Positions 20,719 to 32,928 of a DNA stretch of 64,000 nt are shown in pieces. Source of the stretch: Prinia subflava (lineage: Eukaryota; Chordata; Aves; Passeriformes; Cisticolidae); contig NC_086259.1 of NCBI RefSeq assembly GCF_021018805.1, forward strand, positions 1,550,001-1,614,000, written 5' to 3'. Under the pieces are notes generated by a model. The model did not search any database, had not been told where the DNA came from, and worked only from the letters and a program-made list of their open reading frames with translations. Position numbers and translations under genes: made by a program. Numbering within the stretch: the stretch's first letter is position 1; every line of letters starts with the position of its first letter.

Positions 20719-23700
20719 TTATAAATGGTGTTGTCTGTTCGGTGGGTTCAGTATTTGGTCCCGGTTTTCTTCGTACTTCTCAATCATTTTCTGCACGTCA
20801 TGGTCAGCTCCAATGACCTTGGAAAGAAGATGAAACACTGGAAATAACTGACACCACAGAACTTGGTTTCTCTTGAGCAGAACAGTACAGAACAGGACTA
20901 CCAGTGCAGCCAAGCCGGGATACTCCAACAGATCTGCCCAAGCTGCTTTCTGCTGGGAATTTGGCATTCCCTGAAAGCTACACAGCTGATCCTTCAAGCC
21001 ATCCCAGTGAACAGCCCCTCAAATTCCACTGCAGAGATGGCAGACCCCACTTTTATGCTCTACACCAACAGCTGTCACATTTGTCTGAGGCTGTCCTTCT
21101 CCAAAGGTTATCAGAAAAGCAGATTTATTTACTTTTACCACTGAACAACACTCCTGTTATTTCAGAAAGCACAATCCCCCACATGCCTAATTGGTTATAA
21201 TTAAAATAATACTCACAAGTACTGGGCAGGAAACTTCAAACAGTGCACGTTTAATGAGCCACTCTTCATAGAGCTCGTGAATAGCCTCTAAATATTCCTA
21301 GAAAAGAGGCACTGGAATAACACAAATGCCCAGGGATGACACACACATTGCAATCCTTATCCATTTGGGAAGCAGTTAAGAGACACATATAAAAGCCTGC
21401 AACACATATCTTCCGCTAACAAAAAAATAAAAAGCATCAGAAGGTTTTTGAGAAATGTTAATTCCCAGTATAAAGTTTAACTCCAGGAAGACCTCAAAGA
21501 CACAGCTCACAGAAGCACAGGGCTCTCAGCTCCTTTTAAGATCAAGCAACCATGATGCTCTCCCACAGGTAAAATGTGGTTCAAGATTTTTACAGAGGAA
21601 AATACTACAAGGTAAGGACAAGAAGGGCAAGGCTGCTAAGAATATGTATGGGGGGCACTTTCTGTGTCAATACATTTCCCTGAAATTCCCAGTTCACTTT
21701 CTGGTAACTCAGTTTCCTCTAAAAGCTCTTCTGCCTGCCACCAATTGGTTTTTTGCTTCATGGGGACCACTTCACTTTCAGAACTGCTCCCCTCCTCTTC
21801 AGCAGAGCTGCAAAATAACACAAAAGCTCTTCAAATCCATCACAGGGGATTTATTCTCAAGGCAGGCAAAATTTCACTGGGCCCAAAATTTAGCTCTTTG
21901 CACAGATCTTCTACTGACAATTGCTCCTCCTGAGCCACCCACCCAGAGCTGCAGAGGGAACTGCATTTATGTCTGCTCAGGCTTTTTTAGAAGCCTTGTG
22001 GCATGAAGGGCCGTGCTGTAAACTGGCACAGAAAGTCACTGTTCCATCACCACCATTTGTTTCAAAGCAGATTCCCAAGCTCACAATTCTCATGGAGTTG
22101 CTTCTTTTCAGCCACAGCAAGAGACACTTTTCATGCACAAACATCCTGGAGGGAGCAGACTACAAAGTGCCCAGGAAATCTCAGCACCTGCAAGCCCAGC
22201 TATCCGTGCTTCACCTGGTGCTTTTGTGCCATTCAATGGTACAAAGGCAATTGACTTTCACATCTTAGAGAAGATTACCAGAGGATTAATACTGCACCTC
22301 AAGTCAGCTACAGTGCACTGACTACTACAACAGAACACCTGGGAGAGTCAGCGTGCATGACAGATCATTATTTTTTAAATAAATCAAAATTCAATACTCA
22401 GGGTTTACTTTGCAGTAGAAACAGCTGCACCACATTTTGGCAGTATACTCAGGATACAATTTTAGTATTTAGACTGGAATCATTCCATTTTCAAAGCTCA
22501 TTATAAGCACATATATCAGAGGAACTCCTTACCAGAGGAATGACTTTTTCCTCTTCCCTGCATCGTGTCTATAGCCTCTCATAACAAACTTTAGGAGATG
22601 GCTGCAAATAAACTGCCGGAATAAAAAATTTAATAGTTATTTAAAAGCAAAGAAGTAGTTCTTTAAAAGCAAAGAAGTAACTCACTTCACAAACTACAGA
22701 AGGGAAGGATCCTGGCTTGGGTACCACCACTAGACCTCCCCTTTGGCACTGCTGTGAGTCAACCCAGGAACCACCCACAAACCCAAGCTGTCTGATGGTG
22801 TCCACTTTTATACTGAATAATGTGATTATCTATGAGCCAAGAAACAAGAAGTATTGCTTCTCCCAGAAGGGAAACCCACCCACAAACACAGCCCTCCAGA
22901 GCCACCAAGATGTTACCTATCAAATCCACTGAAACATCGATGTTGTTCTGGATCCAGTCAAACCATTCACTCAGGACAGCATAATCCACCTCTGGCATTT
23001 TTCCACTGAACAAACACAAGAGGCACAAATCACTCACTTAGCATCATGCAGAGATCAACTCCAAACTCTCATTTTGCTCACCAGACCAGAATCCCTCCCC
23101 ATTTACTCATCATTTATGAAAAGGCCAGCATTATGCCCACCCAAATTGAAGGCCACACAAACCATTGTTCATAACATAGAAAGACCAAATCTTTTCTCTC
23201 TCTCTCTTTTTTTTTTTTTCAAGTACTCAACGATATTTATTGCTCAGGTTCTCTGTATCAGTATCAGTTCAAATCTATCCCAGGGCCTGTCACCAGAAGG
23301 GCTGGATTTACTGAGCAGCACCAATAATTCCTTACAGAAGCCACAGTGAAATGCAGCAAAAAATATAATGTCAATGTGTAGATAAATTTACTCCCACTGT
23401 AAGAAATATTTGTGGAAAGAGTAGTGAAATATCCAATATGCTTAACTAGAACTCTGAACTCGGAGCACAGAATGTTGGAGACAAAGACCCCAAAGTTATC
23501 TCAGCAACAAATAAAGTATCAGGCAACTCAAGTAAAAGGGAGTTACTGAGGACACGTTAAGAATCGCATACTATGTTTTTATTAGTGAATCGATTTTCAC
23601 TTAATACCATATTCTGATTGTCAAATATTACTAATTTTACAGTATCCTCTCTTCAAAACTGGTGACAGTAACACATACTCCATACTCTTTCCTAAATGCT

Positions 23701-26700
23701 TCTGCAACATAAAAATTGTAAAAAAGATGGAGTTGGGAGGCTCCTGTGCTCTCCAGCTGAGTAATTAAGACTAGTTATGCCATTTGAAATAGGACCGAAG
23801 AAAAATATTCCACAGATTTCTAAACCAGTCCCCTGACAGCTTGCTTTGGTCATTTGCAAAACTGAGCAAAAGTAATAAAGCCATTTCCCTAAATATGGAA
23901 AAAAGCAAAACCCCTGTTTGCACCACCTCCCCTCTTGATCTGCCATCCAGAAATGGGGTAACACTGGTCACTGCTGCTCTTCCAACACATCAGTTCTGGG
24001 TAGCAGGGATCTACATCAGCCAGACTCTCATTGTGCTACTTTTCTCCAGGACACACGGGGAAACAGGAAAGTTAAAAGCAACTGGAAATAAGAAAAAGCT
24101 CCACTGTTCTTACCCTAAAAGACAGATACCTCCAAGTCAATACTGCACTGACCTGCCCTGCAGACAACACACCTCTGCTTTCCCTGGGAGGACTCTGGCT
24201 CAAGGTCCATAAAGATACAGGGAATATAAAAGGCACAAAATGATGTTTAAATTTCCAAAGTTTGCTCACATTTGACTCCTACCAAGTCACGTTTTTACTG
24301 CCTAAGCCCAACACGAGCTGAGCAAGTTTTCTATCATAACTAGTGATGGATTCAGAGGGACACTGAACTGCAGAGCTCACCTACGGCACACCCTGCACAC
24401 TCGTGTGCACACATTTAAAACATACCTAACACAGCCAGATTGACTCATTTTTTAATGTGTCACAAACTAGCTACTTTCATACATTCCTCAAGCATTCCTT
24501 GTTTTATTTATAATCCTTTTAAAACACATCTTTTTCTTTTGGCTTGCTGTTGGTACTATCATTTGCCTTCTAGTGTGGTGGTGCATGTTCCTTTTATCTT
24601 TGATGTTGTATGTAAAGCTTGGTTCTTTGTATTCTTTGTACAATTCAGTTCTATGTACTCCTACCCCCCCCTAATTAATATTCCTTTGTTCTCTCCTTCT
24701 CCCTCACAAGGGGATATTTTTAGACCTTACAGTTAAGTGTCCATCACCCTTCCCGCCTTTGGTTTTCCCCTCCCAGTTCTCTGTGATTAGTCCGAAGTGC
24801 CTTTTCCCTCCCCTGTCTGCCCTAGAGACTGTATCCCATTGGCCGGAGGCGGCCAACCCCACCCCTTTCCCCTCCCCTTTTGTCCCCCTTAAAACTCTGT
24901 GCACGACCAGTGTCTGGGTCCAGATTTGGGCTCAGAGCGAGGCTAATAAACCTTCTCTGCTGCACCATTTCTGGGTCCTCCTTTTTCCTCTGCCTTGCTG
25001 CTTCAGCACATCCCTCCTAAGCCCCTTCAGGGACACAGAGCCCACAGGAGTCAGTTCTGCTCGCCCTGCCTGCAGACTGACCCTAGGCTGCGCCTTGTCC
25101 CAGTGCCTGGGCTAGCTCGGGGCGAGAGCCAGTGGCTGCAGGAGGCATTGCGGCATTCTAGCTTGCTGTAACAAAACAAAGCAAATGCCTTTTTTCCAAC
25201 ATTTGAAAAGTGCTGAGGTCACAAAACATCTTAGAGGCCCTTAAAAATGTTATTATTATTTAATTAATTCCCAGAGTTGACACAAACAGATGTAGCCTAA
25301 TAGCAACTAAATCTTTGGGAACAAAGCATTTTGTCTACATTAAAAAGAAATCAGCATCTAAAAAGGAGGCTATTCTGGGCTGCTTGCACTGTGTATGGAC
25401 TGGGATGAATGATGTGAGTCTCTCCCCAGTGCCAAAGGCGGTCCCGCGGCAGAGAGGGATGACACTCGTGCAGCGTGGGTGACACCTTGTGGCACAAACC
25501 GGGTTTGTCCCTCCGGGCCACTGAAAAACCCACTAAAACCCATCTGTCGCAGACACTGCTGGCATAAGGTCAGCATCCCAAACAACCAAACAAAACCCTG
25601 ATTCCTGCACTACCGCAGTTAGTTTGGGGTGGGTGAGTTATACCTAGGGCAGGTAATTGCTCTTGCTTTACTCACAGCCTACCAAAGCTCGCAGTCTTTT
25701 TTAATCCTGTCAATCCTGATTCTGTGCAAGGGCATAGGACTTGAGTCCCTGCTTGCAAGAAATGCCAATCCAGGGTGCCAGGCTGGCTAACGCAGCCCAG
25801 TTCTCTCCCTCCTGCAGCCTTATTCTTTATATCCTTGTGGTTTTTTACCTGTTCAGCGTGTGTTTGAGTCAAGCAAGATTCGGGTATTCAGCTGGAGAGC
25901 AGATCACTTCAATAGATGGTGTCTAAACAACACTGAGTTCTAAATACTCAGGAGCAGTGCTGAAAAAGGTTTTCCAGAGTCCTACAGGAAGTGGGCAGCA
26001 CCACCCATACCAAACACACTGCCACTCCAACACAGAACTGGCAGATTGCACAGGCCCCTTAAAATGCACACTACCAAAGGAATTATCATTTGATTAGATA
26101 TACATTTTAAATAATTAATCCAAGAAAATAAAGTAGAAAGCCACATCCCATACCTTCGATACAAGTTTTCCACAAAAACGTGTTTTGCACTGTGAATCGA
26201 CCGCTCCATCATCCTTATGGGGGAAATCTGCAACACAGAACTTCACCCTGTACATTTTCATGCTTGCTTCTCTGCAGACTCAGGTGGCACATAGGAAACA
26301 CAATTTTCAGAATCTAGTGAGAAACAAACTTCCTTGGAGGGTGGGAACCCCAAAACAAACAAGGACTCCTGATCTTACTCTAATTTGTTATTCAGACACC
26401 AGCTCAAAGCTAAGTGGGAGCCAACTCAGGGTACAAAACAGCAGCAACCCACTTAGGATCTGCAGGATAATGGGAACTGTTGCTCCCCAAATAGCTGCTC
26501 CATCTCATGCATTGCTGGGTGACAGCACAGGGCTGACATCAGACATTCAAGCAAGGAAACAGGACTTTAAAAATAAGTAACTGCAGCTGACAGAGCCCTG
26601 GCCTCAGCCAGCACTTCATGTGTTCCACCACTACTTCATGTGGGAGCAGGGAGATCCTCTGACACTCTTGGGCCTGGCAGAGCAACTTCTCACCCAGGTT

Positions 26701-29700
26701 TCTGCACATTAACAAAGCAAAAATAGCTCCAGCAAGGCTCAAATGACAAAAAAAAGCTTAAATTGAAATACAGGGAGATCCTCAGGAATTCTTGAATGAA
26801 CCTCTCCAACAGAACAGGATTTCTGTGTCTTGGAAAAACACCTCTTCCAAAACCCTAATGATTATATGTGCCACTTCCATATTTGGCACTGCTAAAAGTC
26901 TGCCCTAACACAAGCTTAGAAAACAGAACATAAGAACAATCAGTAAAATATAAGCATGGCATGTAAGACCAGGTCTTGTAATCAGGGAATGGAAGACAGC
27001 ATAGAATGTAACAAAAGGTGTTTGAAGGAGAAAAGAATGAAGAAATCTTGATAAAAAAGGCAGGATGTGAAATTTAATTTAAAAAAAAAAGGAACAAATA
27101 CAAGGAAAAAAAGGATGTAAACCACCTGAAAAAGCAATAGAAAACGGTAGTGGAAGTATTTTGCATAAATAGAAGAAGCAATGGCTAAATTTGTTCTAGA
27201 CAGCACAAAGCAGTACTATGAATTCTAACATAAGGTTACTTGGTGTTTGCCAAAGATTCAAAATAATGAAATCACAGACAAGTCACTGACATGAAATGAG
27301 GAAGAGATTTGTGCAAGCCGAGCTCCAGAAGTTGTGCCCAAACAGCAGGATCAGTTTGGGGAAGTTGTGAGCAAGCAGGAGGCAGAAGTTTTACCCCCAG
27401 AGCACATGCTGAGCATATCAATGTCTGCCCCACAGAAATCCTTACTCACTGCAGGAACAAAGAATGAACACACACAGCACCTTAACTCTTGAATACAAGG
27501 TTAAAAGGATTTCGCACTCCTAACCACATCTAATTACTCTTAAAATTAAAAGAAGAAGTTTCCTTACCATGGGCCTGGTGTGCTGCTCCAGCATGGTTAG
27601 CTGGACATAGGTCTGCAGAGTTATTCCCCACCTCGATGCATCCTGGTACATTAAGCCCTGGGGTCAGAGATGGAAGCAGGACAGATGGACACTTGTTAGG
27701 ACAAACAGCACAACAGGAAGTTTGGGTTATTAGGAAGCTTTTGCCCTACAACAGCGTTGCTCTAAGAAGCACACTAAAATAGCTGACATCAGGTTTGATT
27801 AGAATTAAGTGATCATTTGCTCTCCACAATGGACAGTTAATGTACAATTATGGCCCTGTCCCTACAGACACTGAGTGGGAGGTTGGTTGAAGTCAGCAGG
27901 AATTAGTTACTCTGCACATAGAACAGTCAGAACCAAGTAATGAAAAAAACCCCTATCTACTACTCTATTTTTGTGCACTGACAGACTCTCAGTACACCCA
28001 GTGCATCCAGATATCATACAGAGTTCTAAGTATGGTCTGGGCCTCAGAAAAGGTTAACAGGCAGCTGTTCTTCCCAAAGGATCCTCAGAGCAGCTCTCAG
28101 GTAGCTGTTCCACTTTCTGACTGCTGCAATTCCACACACACACAGAACTTACAAGAAACAATCTATCCTGCACAGCAGAGAAAGGATCTCACTCAAAATA
28201 AAACATCATTCAGTGTCTGTTGGCTGAGGTGACAAGTTTTAAGCCAGCAGCACAGCTTCAGCCCACAGGTCTGACCTTCTCCTTTTCTCCCTGCCAAGAC
28301 CAGACTTTCCCAGTGCTCCGAGGCTGCTGTGGTGTCGTGCAACACGTGCCCCACCCTTTACTAACAATCAGAAAGGCATCAGCAACTCCTAGGAGGGACA
28401 ATTTACTCCTCCAGGGGGCCTGTGCTAACACTGATGGTATTTAACACGTGTCAGGGCAAGTATGGCTTGGGCTGTGTCCACAGGGCGGACCGCAGATCCC
28501 TCCTCAGCCACCACGGGGTTTGTGCAGAGGGCTGAGCCCCAAGCACAGCACTGACAGCAGGGACCACTTCCAGCACCACGGCAGGGTTGGTGTGCAACTG
28601 CAGCTGGGACCCAGGGACAGCCCCGGGGCAACAGTTCCAAGAAGCCTCGGCCACCCAAAGGTCAACAGAAGCCCTCAACGCCTCACTGAGCTGAATTTTC
28701 CTTATCTGCAGCAGCCACAGGATCACAGATTCATACAGTGTTAAGGGGTTGGAATGGACCTTAAAAGATCATCCAGTGTCACCCTCTGCCATGGCAGGGA
28801 CACCTTCCACTGTCCCAGGCTGCTCCCAGCCCCAGTGCCCAACCTGGCCTTGGGCACTGCCAGGGATCCAGGGGCAGCCACAGCTGCTCTGGGCACCCTG
28901 TGCCAGGGCCTGCCCGCCCTCAGAGGAAAGAGTTTCTTCCATACATCCAACCTAAACTACTTCTCTTTCAATTTGTCCCCTTTTCCCCTTGTCCTGTCAC
29001 TGCAGTTCCTGAGGAATTGTCCCTCTCTGGTTTCCCTGCAGCCCCTCAGACCCTGAAGGAGCTCTGGGGTCTCCACACAAGCTTCCCCTCTCAGGCTGAG
29101 CAGCCCCAGCTCTCCCAGCCTGGCTCCACAGGGGAGGTGCTCCAGCCCCCTCAGCACCTCCGTGGCCTCCTCTGGACTCGCTCCAACAGCTCCATGTCCT
29201 TCTTATGTTGGGGGCACCAGAGTTATTCAAAGAACTCCAGTCAAACAACATTAACTGACCAGATCCACCCCTCACCTTGAGTGACATCCTGCCCTTCTTT
29301 GAAACAGGCATAAGCACATTTAGAAAGAACTGCCACACTCAGGGCTCACCTTCCTGGGAATTGCTTTAATTCACACCCCACTGGACACCCAGTCCTTGCC
29401 AAAAGCACATTTTATATGCCATGTTTCTATTATATGCATGTCTTAATCACAGTAGAAGCTCTTTTGCTTTGTGGAGCTTTAATTTTTGCTGTGTAATGTT
29501 TGGATCACACCTTTTGGAGCAGTTTTGCTGGCTGATAAAAAGCCATTACACGTCTTGCTAAAAGAACAGCCACTGTAACTGCAGAAATAATTTCTGCCAC
29601 TTACCAGTATATTGTGACCTCGAACATTCCTCCACTTGGTCAAAGGTTCCTTCAAAACCTGGTTAAAAAGAATAACTCCATGTTCAATGCATCTTGGATT

Positions 29701-32700
29701 CAAAATACTTAATGTGACCCTACAAGTGTACAACTATTTTTAAGGAATACTTGAGCAGTAAATCAGAGTATTCAGGACTTGTATTGGAAACTCATCAGAC
29801 TTAAAAAAACAGTACTGAATTCTGTAACGTAAAAGGTAATAATGAACACTGCTAAAAATAGAGAAATGTCAATACCCAACATATTCTTAGCATTTTTAAA
29901 TGCTGATTAGACTACCTCATACGCCTGGAGAGAATTTTTTTTTTTTGGAGTCAAAATCAATGTGATGTAAGGGAAAGAACAGCTTAGCAGAGTACTTCGC
30001 ATTTCAGTGACAAGCCCATCCCCTTACAAATTAACTTCTCAGAAAGTAACGCTTGCCAGCAAAGGAAGAGGACCAGAGTGCTACCACATTCTACCACAAT
30101 GTGTTCTAACAAACAGAATGTATTCAAATCTTTTACAAAATGAATCAGAAAAGCATCTACCCTGAATAGGTAAAATCACAAGAGACTTGCCTGGTTCAAA
30201 CAGGGTCTAAATCTGCAATAATACTGTAGAGTCAGGCCTAGGAGAATCTCATCAGCCAGGGAATTTAAGTAACTACTTAAAAATGTTGCATGGTATGCAA
30301 ATTAAAGTCTGTTATCCTTTGGATTAACAGTTAATTACTTCATAAGGACAATTCCTGTAAAATTACCAAATAATATCTGGCAACCCAGCATTTCGAGGAG
30401 GACTCCTAAAAATTATTACAAAATGTGTTGCCAGGTCTGTTGGGGAAAGCATTAATAACTGTTGTACAAAAACAATTGTTCAATCAAGGTTCGACCTTGA
30501 TTTTGTTTAAAATACAACAAGCCTGCCCTTCCCCTAACCTGGTTCTAAGCAACACAAAATCAAATACCGGATCAGTCTAAGAGGTCTCCTGAACCAGTTC
30601 TAACAGATGTTCCTTCTTTTAAAAAAGCCATCTATTCACTGGGATCTCTGTTACATGGCATAGGTATTTTTACATAATAATTCTTTACTTTGCTTTTACC
30701 ACACCCATCTAAGATTTCAGTGACGTGAAATGGCAAACAGGCAAGTCCAAACATGCCCACGCTCTGCGAGTTGCTGTTACTTTATAAAGGTACAAACTCT
30801 GATTCACGGGTTTTACTGGGATTTTGGCATCCTGTACATACATACCACATGTGATCTACATTTCTCTGCTGCAATTTGCCTATAAAACGTTGGGTTGCTG
30901 CCCCAGCAGCCCCCTGCTGCTCCCTCCTCACACACCCAAGGACACGGTGGATCTAAGACAAGCAGCTGCTCAGTGATGGAAATAAGGACAAAGAAATGTG
31001 CATCCAGTACCTCAGTGCTGGTAGTTTGTGCAAAATAATCCAGGCATGTTGTTTTTCCACTCGCAATGTTGCCCTCGATACAGATCTGGTGAAAAACAGA
31101 GTCACTTTGAACAGTGAACAGTGTGTTAGAAATGCACCCTGCCCGTTCCAACATGCCAGCTCCCTACCCTGGGAACGGATTATTTCATGGGAAGGCACTG
31201 GCGATCTGTTTGGATGTTGTGACTCTCCCAGAGCAGCACTTTTTCCCTCCTTGCTACCCCCACAGCCAGCCCCTGCCCTGCTTACAGCTTCCTCCCCCCT
31301 CCCAGGAGCCCGGGGGTTCCAGTGGGTCACTGCTGCTCCTCACTCTGCCACCACCCACCTCAGAGACCTGACTACCAGCTTCAAACAAGTGCCAGCTGAA
31401 GTAGTCATTTCAGCATCCATTGTATAGCTGGCTTAAACCTTAAGTGGGCTCACATTTTTATCTTCAGAAACCTAAACAACTAAAATAAGCTAAGAGAATT
31501 TTTTTCAACCGCCTTAAAATGATTTATAGCCCAAGAGAGTTATATAAGGCAATGGCAAGGCTACACATGCAACACTGAACCCAAAATGCCACCTGTCCTG
31601 ACACAAGCCCTCACAATTTTATTCCTAACAACTTTTGCACACATCTCTCACAATTTTATTACAATTTTCACAACTAGACCAGCAAAGAGTATGACCCAGT
31701 GACAGACCCACCACTACAGTGACACAGCTATGGCCTACGCTTGCCAATACACACACTCAGATTATAACTGAATTGTAATGAAAGAGGCTGCACTGTTTAT
31801 TTTGCTTTCTGAACAAAATGCAAATACTTACAATTCTCTTTCTAGCATCTTTTTTAATCAGATGCTTATCTAGAATGGAAATAAACAACAGTTAACATCA
31901 AAGTGGTCTTAATAACTTAGTTATACTGAGCCTCTTAATGTGAGACGCTCTAGGACATTGTTAGGTTCCCTATGGCTTAACATGACACTATTTTCTAAAT
32001 TATCAACCTTCAAGGTTCTAGGTAATTATTGGGTCATGTAGCAGACACATTGTGGCACCGACTGACACAGATTTAGCTGAAGCTGAACGCTGTCCCTGAC
32101 GCTGCCAAGTCCAACGCTGAGTGCTCACACTTTCACCACATTTTTGCTACATCTGCTGCTCCTCAGCGGGTTTGCGTAGAGGAAAAATGAATTTTAGAAA
32201 GACCAGCTGGCGCAGCACCCACTGGCCTCACAGGTCCGGCGGGTAAGAGCGAGGATTACAGAGCAGCTCCAAAATAAGCACCTTACACCTCAAAACAGGG
32301 CAAAAACACTGTCCAAGCCAAGCTGAGCTTACGAGACCCTTCACCCAGCCAAGCACGGCAGGAAGGCAGGGACGGGCTCGGCGGTCACCCCCGGTCAGAG
32401 CTCCAATCTGACCCCGCTCGCTCCTGTTGCCCCAAAGCCGCTCCAGGGTCTGACCCGGTCCTGCTCCCTCAAAGCCGCTGCACGGTCCGACCCCGCTCCC
32501 GGGTCCGACCCCTCTCTCGGGTCTGATCCAGCTCTCGGTCTGATCCAGCTCTCGGGTCTGATCCAGCTCTCGGGTCTGACCCCGCTCCCGCTCCCCCAAA
32601 GCCGCTCCAGCGCATCCCGAGGGCTCGCACTGACCCGAAGCCGGGTTCAGGGGCGGTCGCCGGGCCCGTCCCGTCCCCTCCCCGCGGTTCCGCCCCGCAC

Positions 32701-32801
32701 TTACGGCCGGTAGCGGCGCGGGGCCCGCCCGCTGAGGGGCCGGGGACGGCGCTGCCCGCGCCCCGCTGGCCCCAGGCCCAGGCCGCGCCCCGCCGCCACA
32801 T
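20719..32801 (-). CDS. TK2: Thymidine kinase 2, mitochondrial, copy 2 (all 10 coding exons, internal stop)
   Basis: Complete gene model on the minus strand: 32705-32801, 31832-31869, 31011-31085, 29605-29658, 27568-27657, 26154-26227, 22917-23005, 22533-22612, 21217-21297, 20719-20817. The exons total 777 bp, which would be 258 aa plus stop, close to the 265 aa of human TK2. Exon 9 encodes [16 protein letters not shown]; exon 10 encodes the C-terminus ending NRQHHL. All splice sites are canonical and phases fit. The reading frame is broken by TAG at 22569-22571 in exon 8, where mammals have a lysine, so translation would stop after 186 residues and lose the LID and the C-terminal helices. Copy 2 has Ser at the exon 6/7 border, as in human TK2, whereas copies 1 and 3 have Arg. 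It shares a 127-bp bidirectional promoter with the CKLF-like gene. Confidence 0.95.
22569..22571 (-). other. TK2: In-frame TAG in TK2 copy 2, exon 8
   Basis: Same codon and context as in copy 1. In this copy exons 9 and 10 lie inside the window and still read open, so the stop is the only break seen in the model. Confidence 0.9.
24574..25155 (+). mobile_element. Solo ERV LTR (582 bp) in TK2 intron 6, unit 2
   Basis: Copy of the unit 1 element with the same TTCTAG duplication (24568-24573 and 25156-25161). It was inserted before the units duplicated. Confidence 0.85.
28720..29217 (-). mobile_element. CR1-type LINE fragment in TK2 intron 4, unit 2
   Basis: Duplicate of the unit 1 CR1 fragment at the same intronic site. 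Confidence 0.8.
32511..32581. repeat. About 20-bp tandem repeat in TK2 intron 1, unit 2
   Basis: Copy of the unit 1 repeat. Confidence 0.75.
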
Positions 32802-32928
32802 TGCCCATCCCGCTGCCGCCCGGACCCGCACCGGACCCGGCTCCGCCCCGCTCCGGCCCTTCCGCCGCCGCCCCATCACTTCCTCCGCCCCTGAGGCGCT
32901 CTGAGGCGGGGCTGGTTCAGCGCTGGCG
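32802..32928. promoter_or_regulatory. Bidirectional TK2/CKLF promoter, unit 2
   Basis: Identical arrangement to unit 1: head-to-head start codons 127 bp apart within a CpG island (about 32230-33310). Confidence 0.7.
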
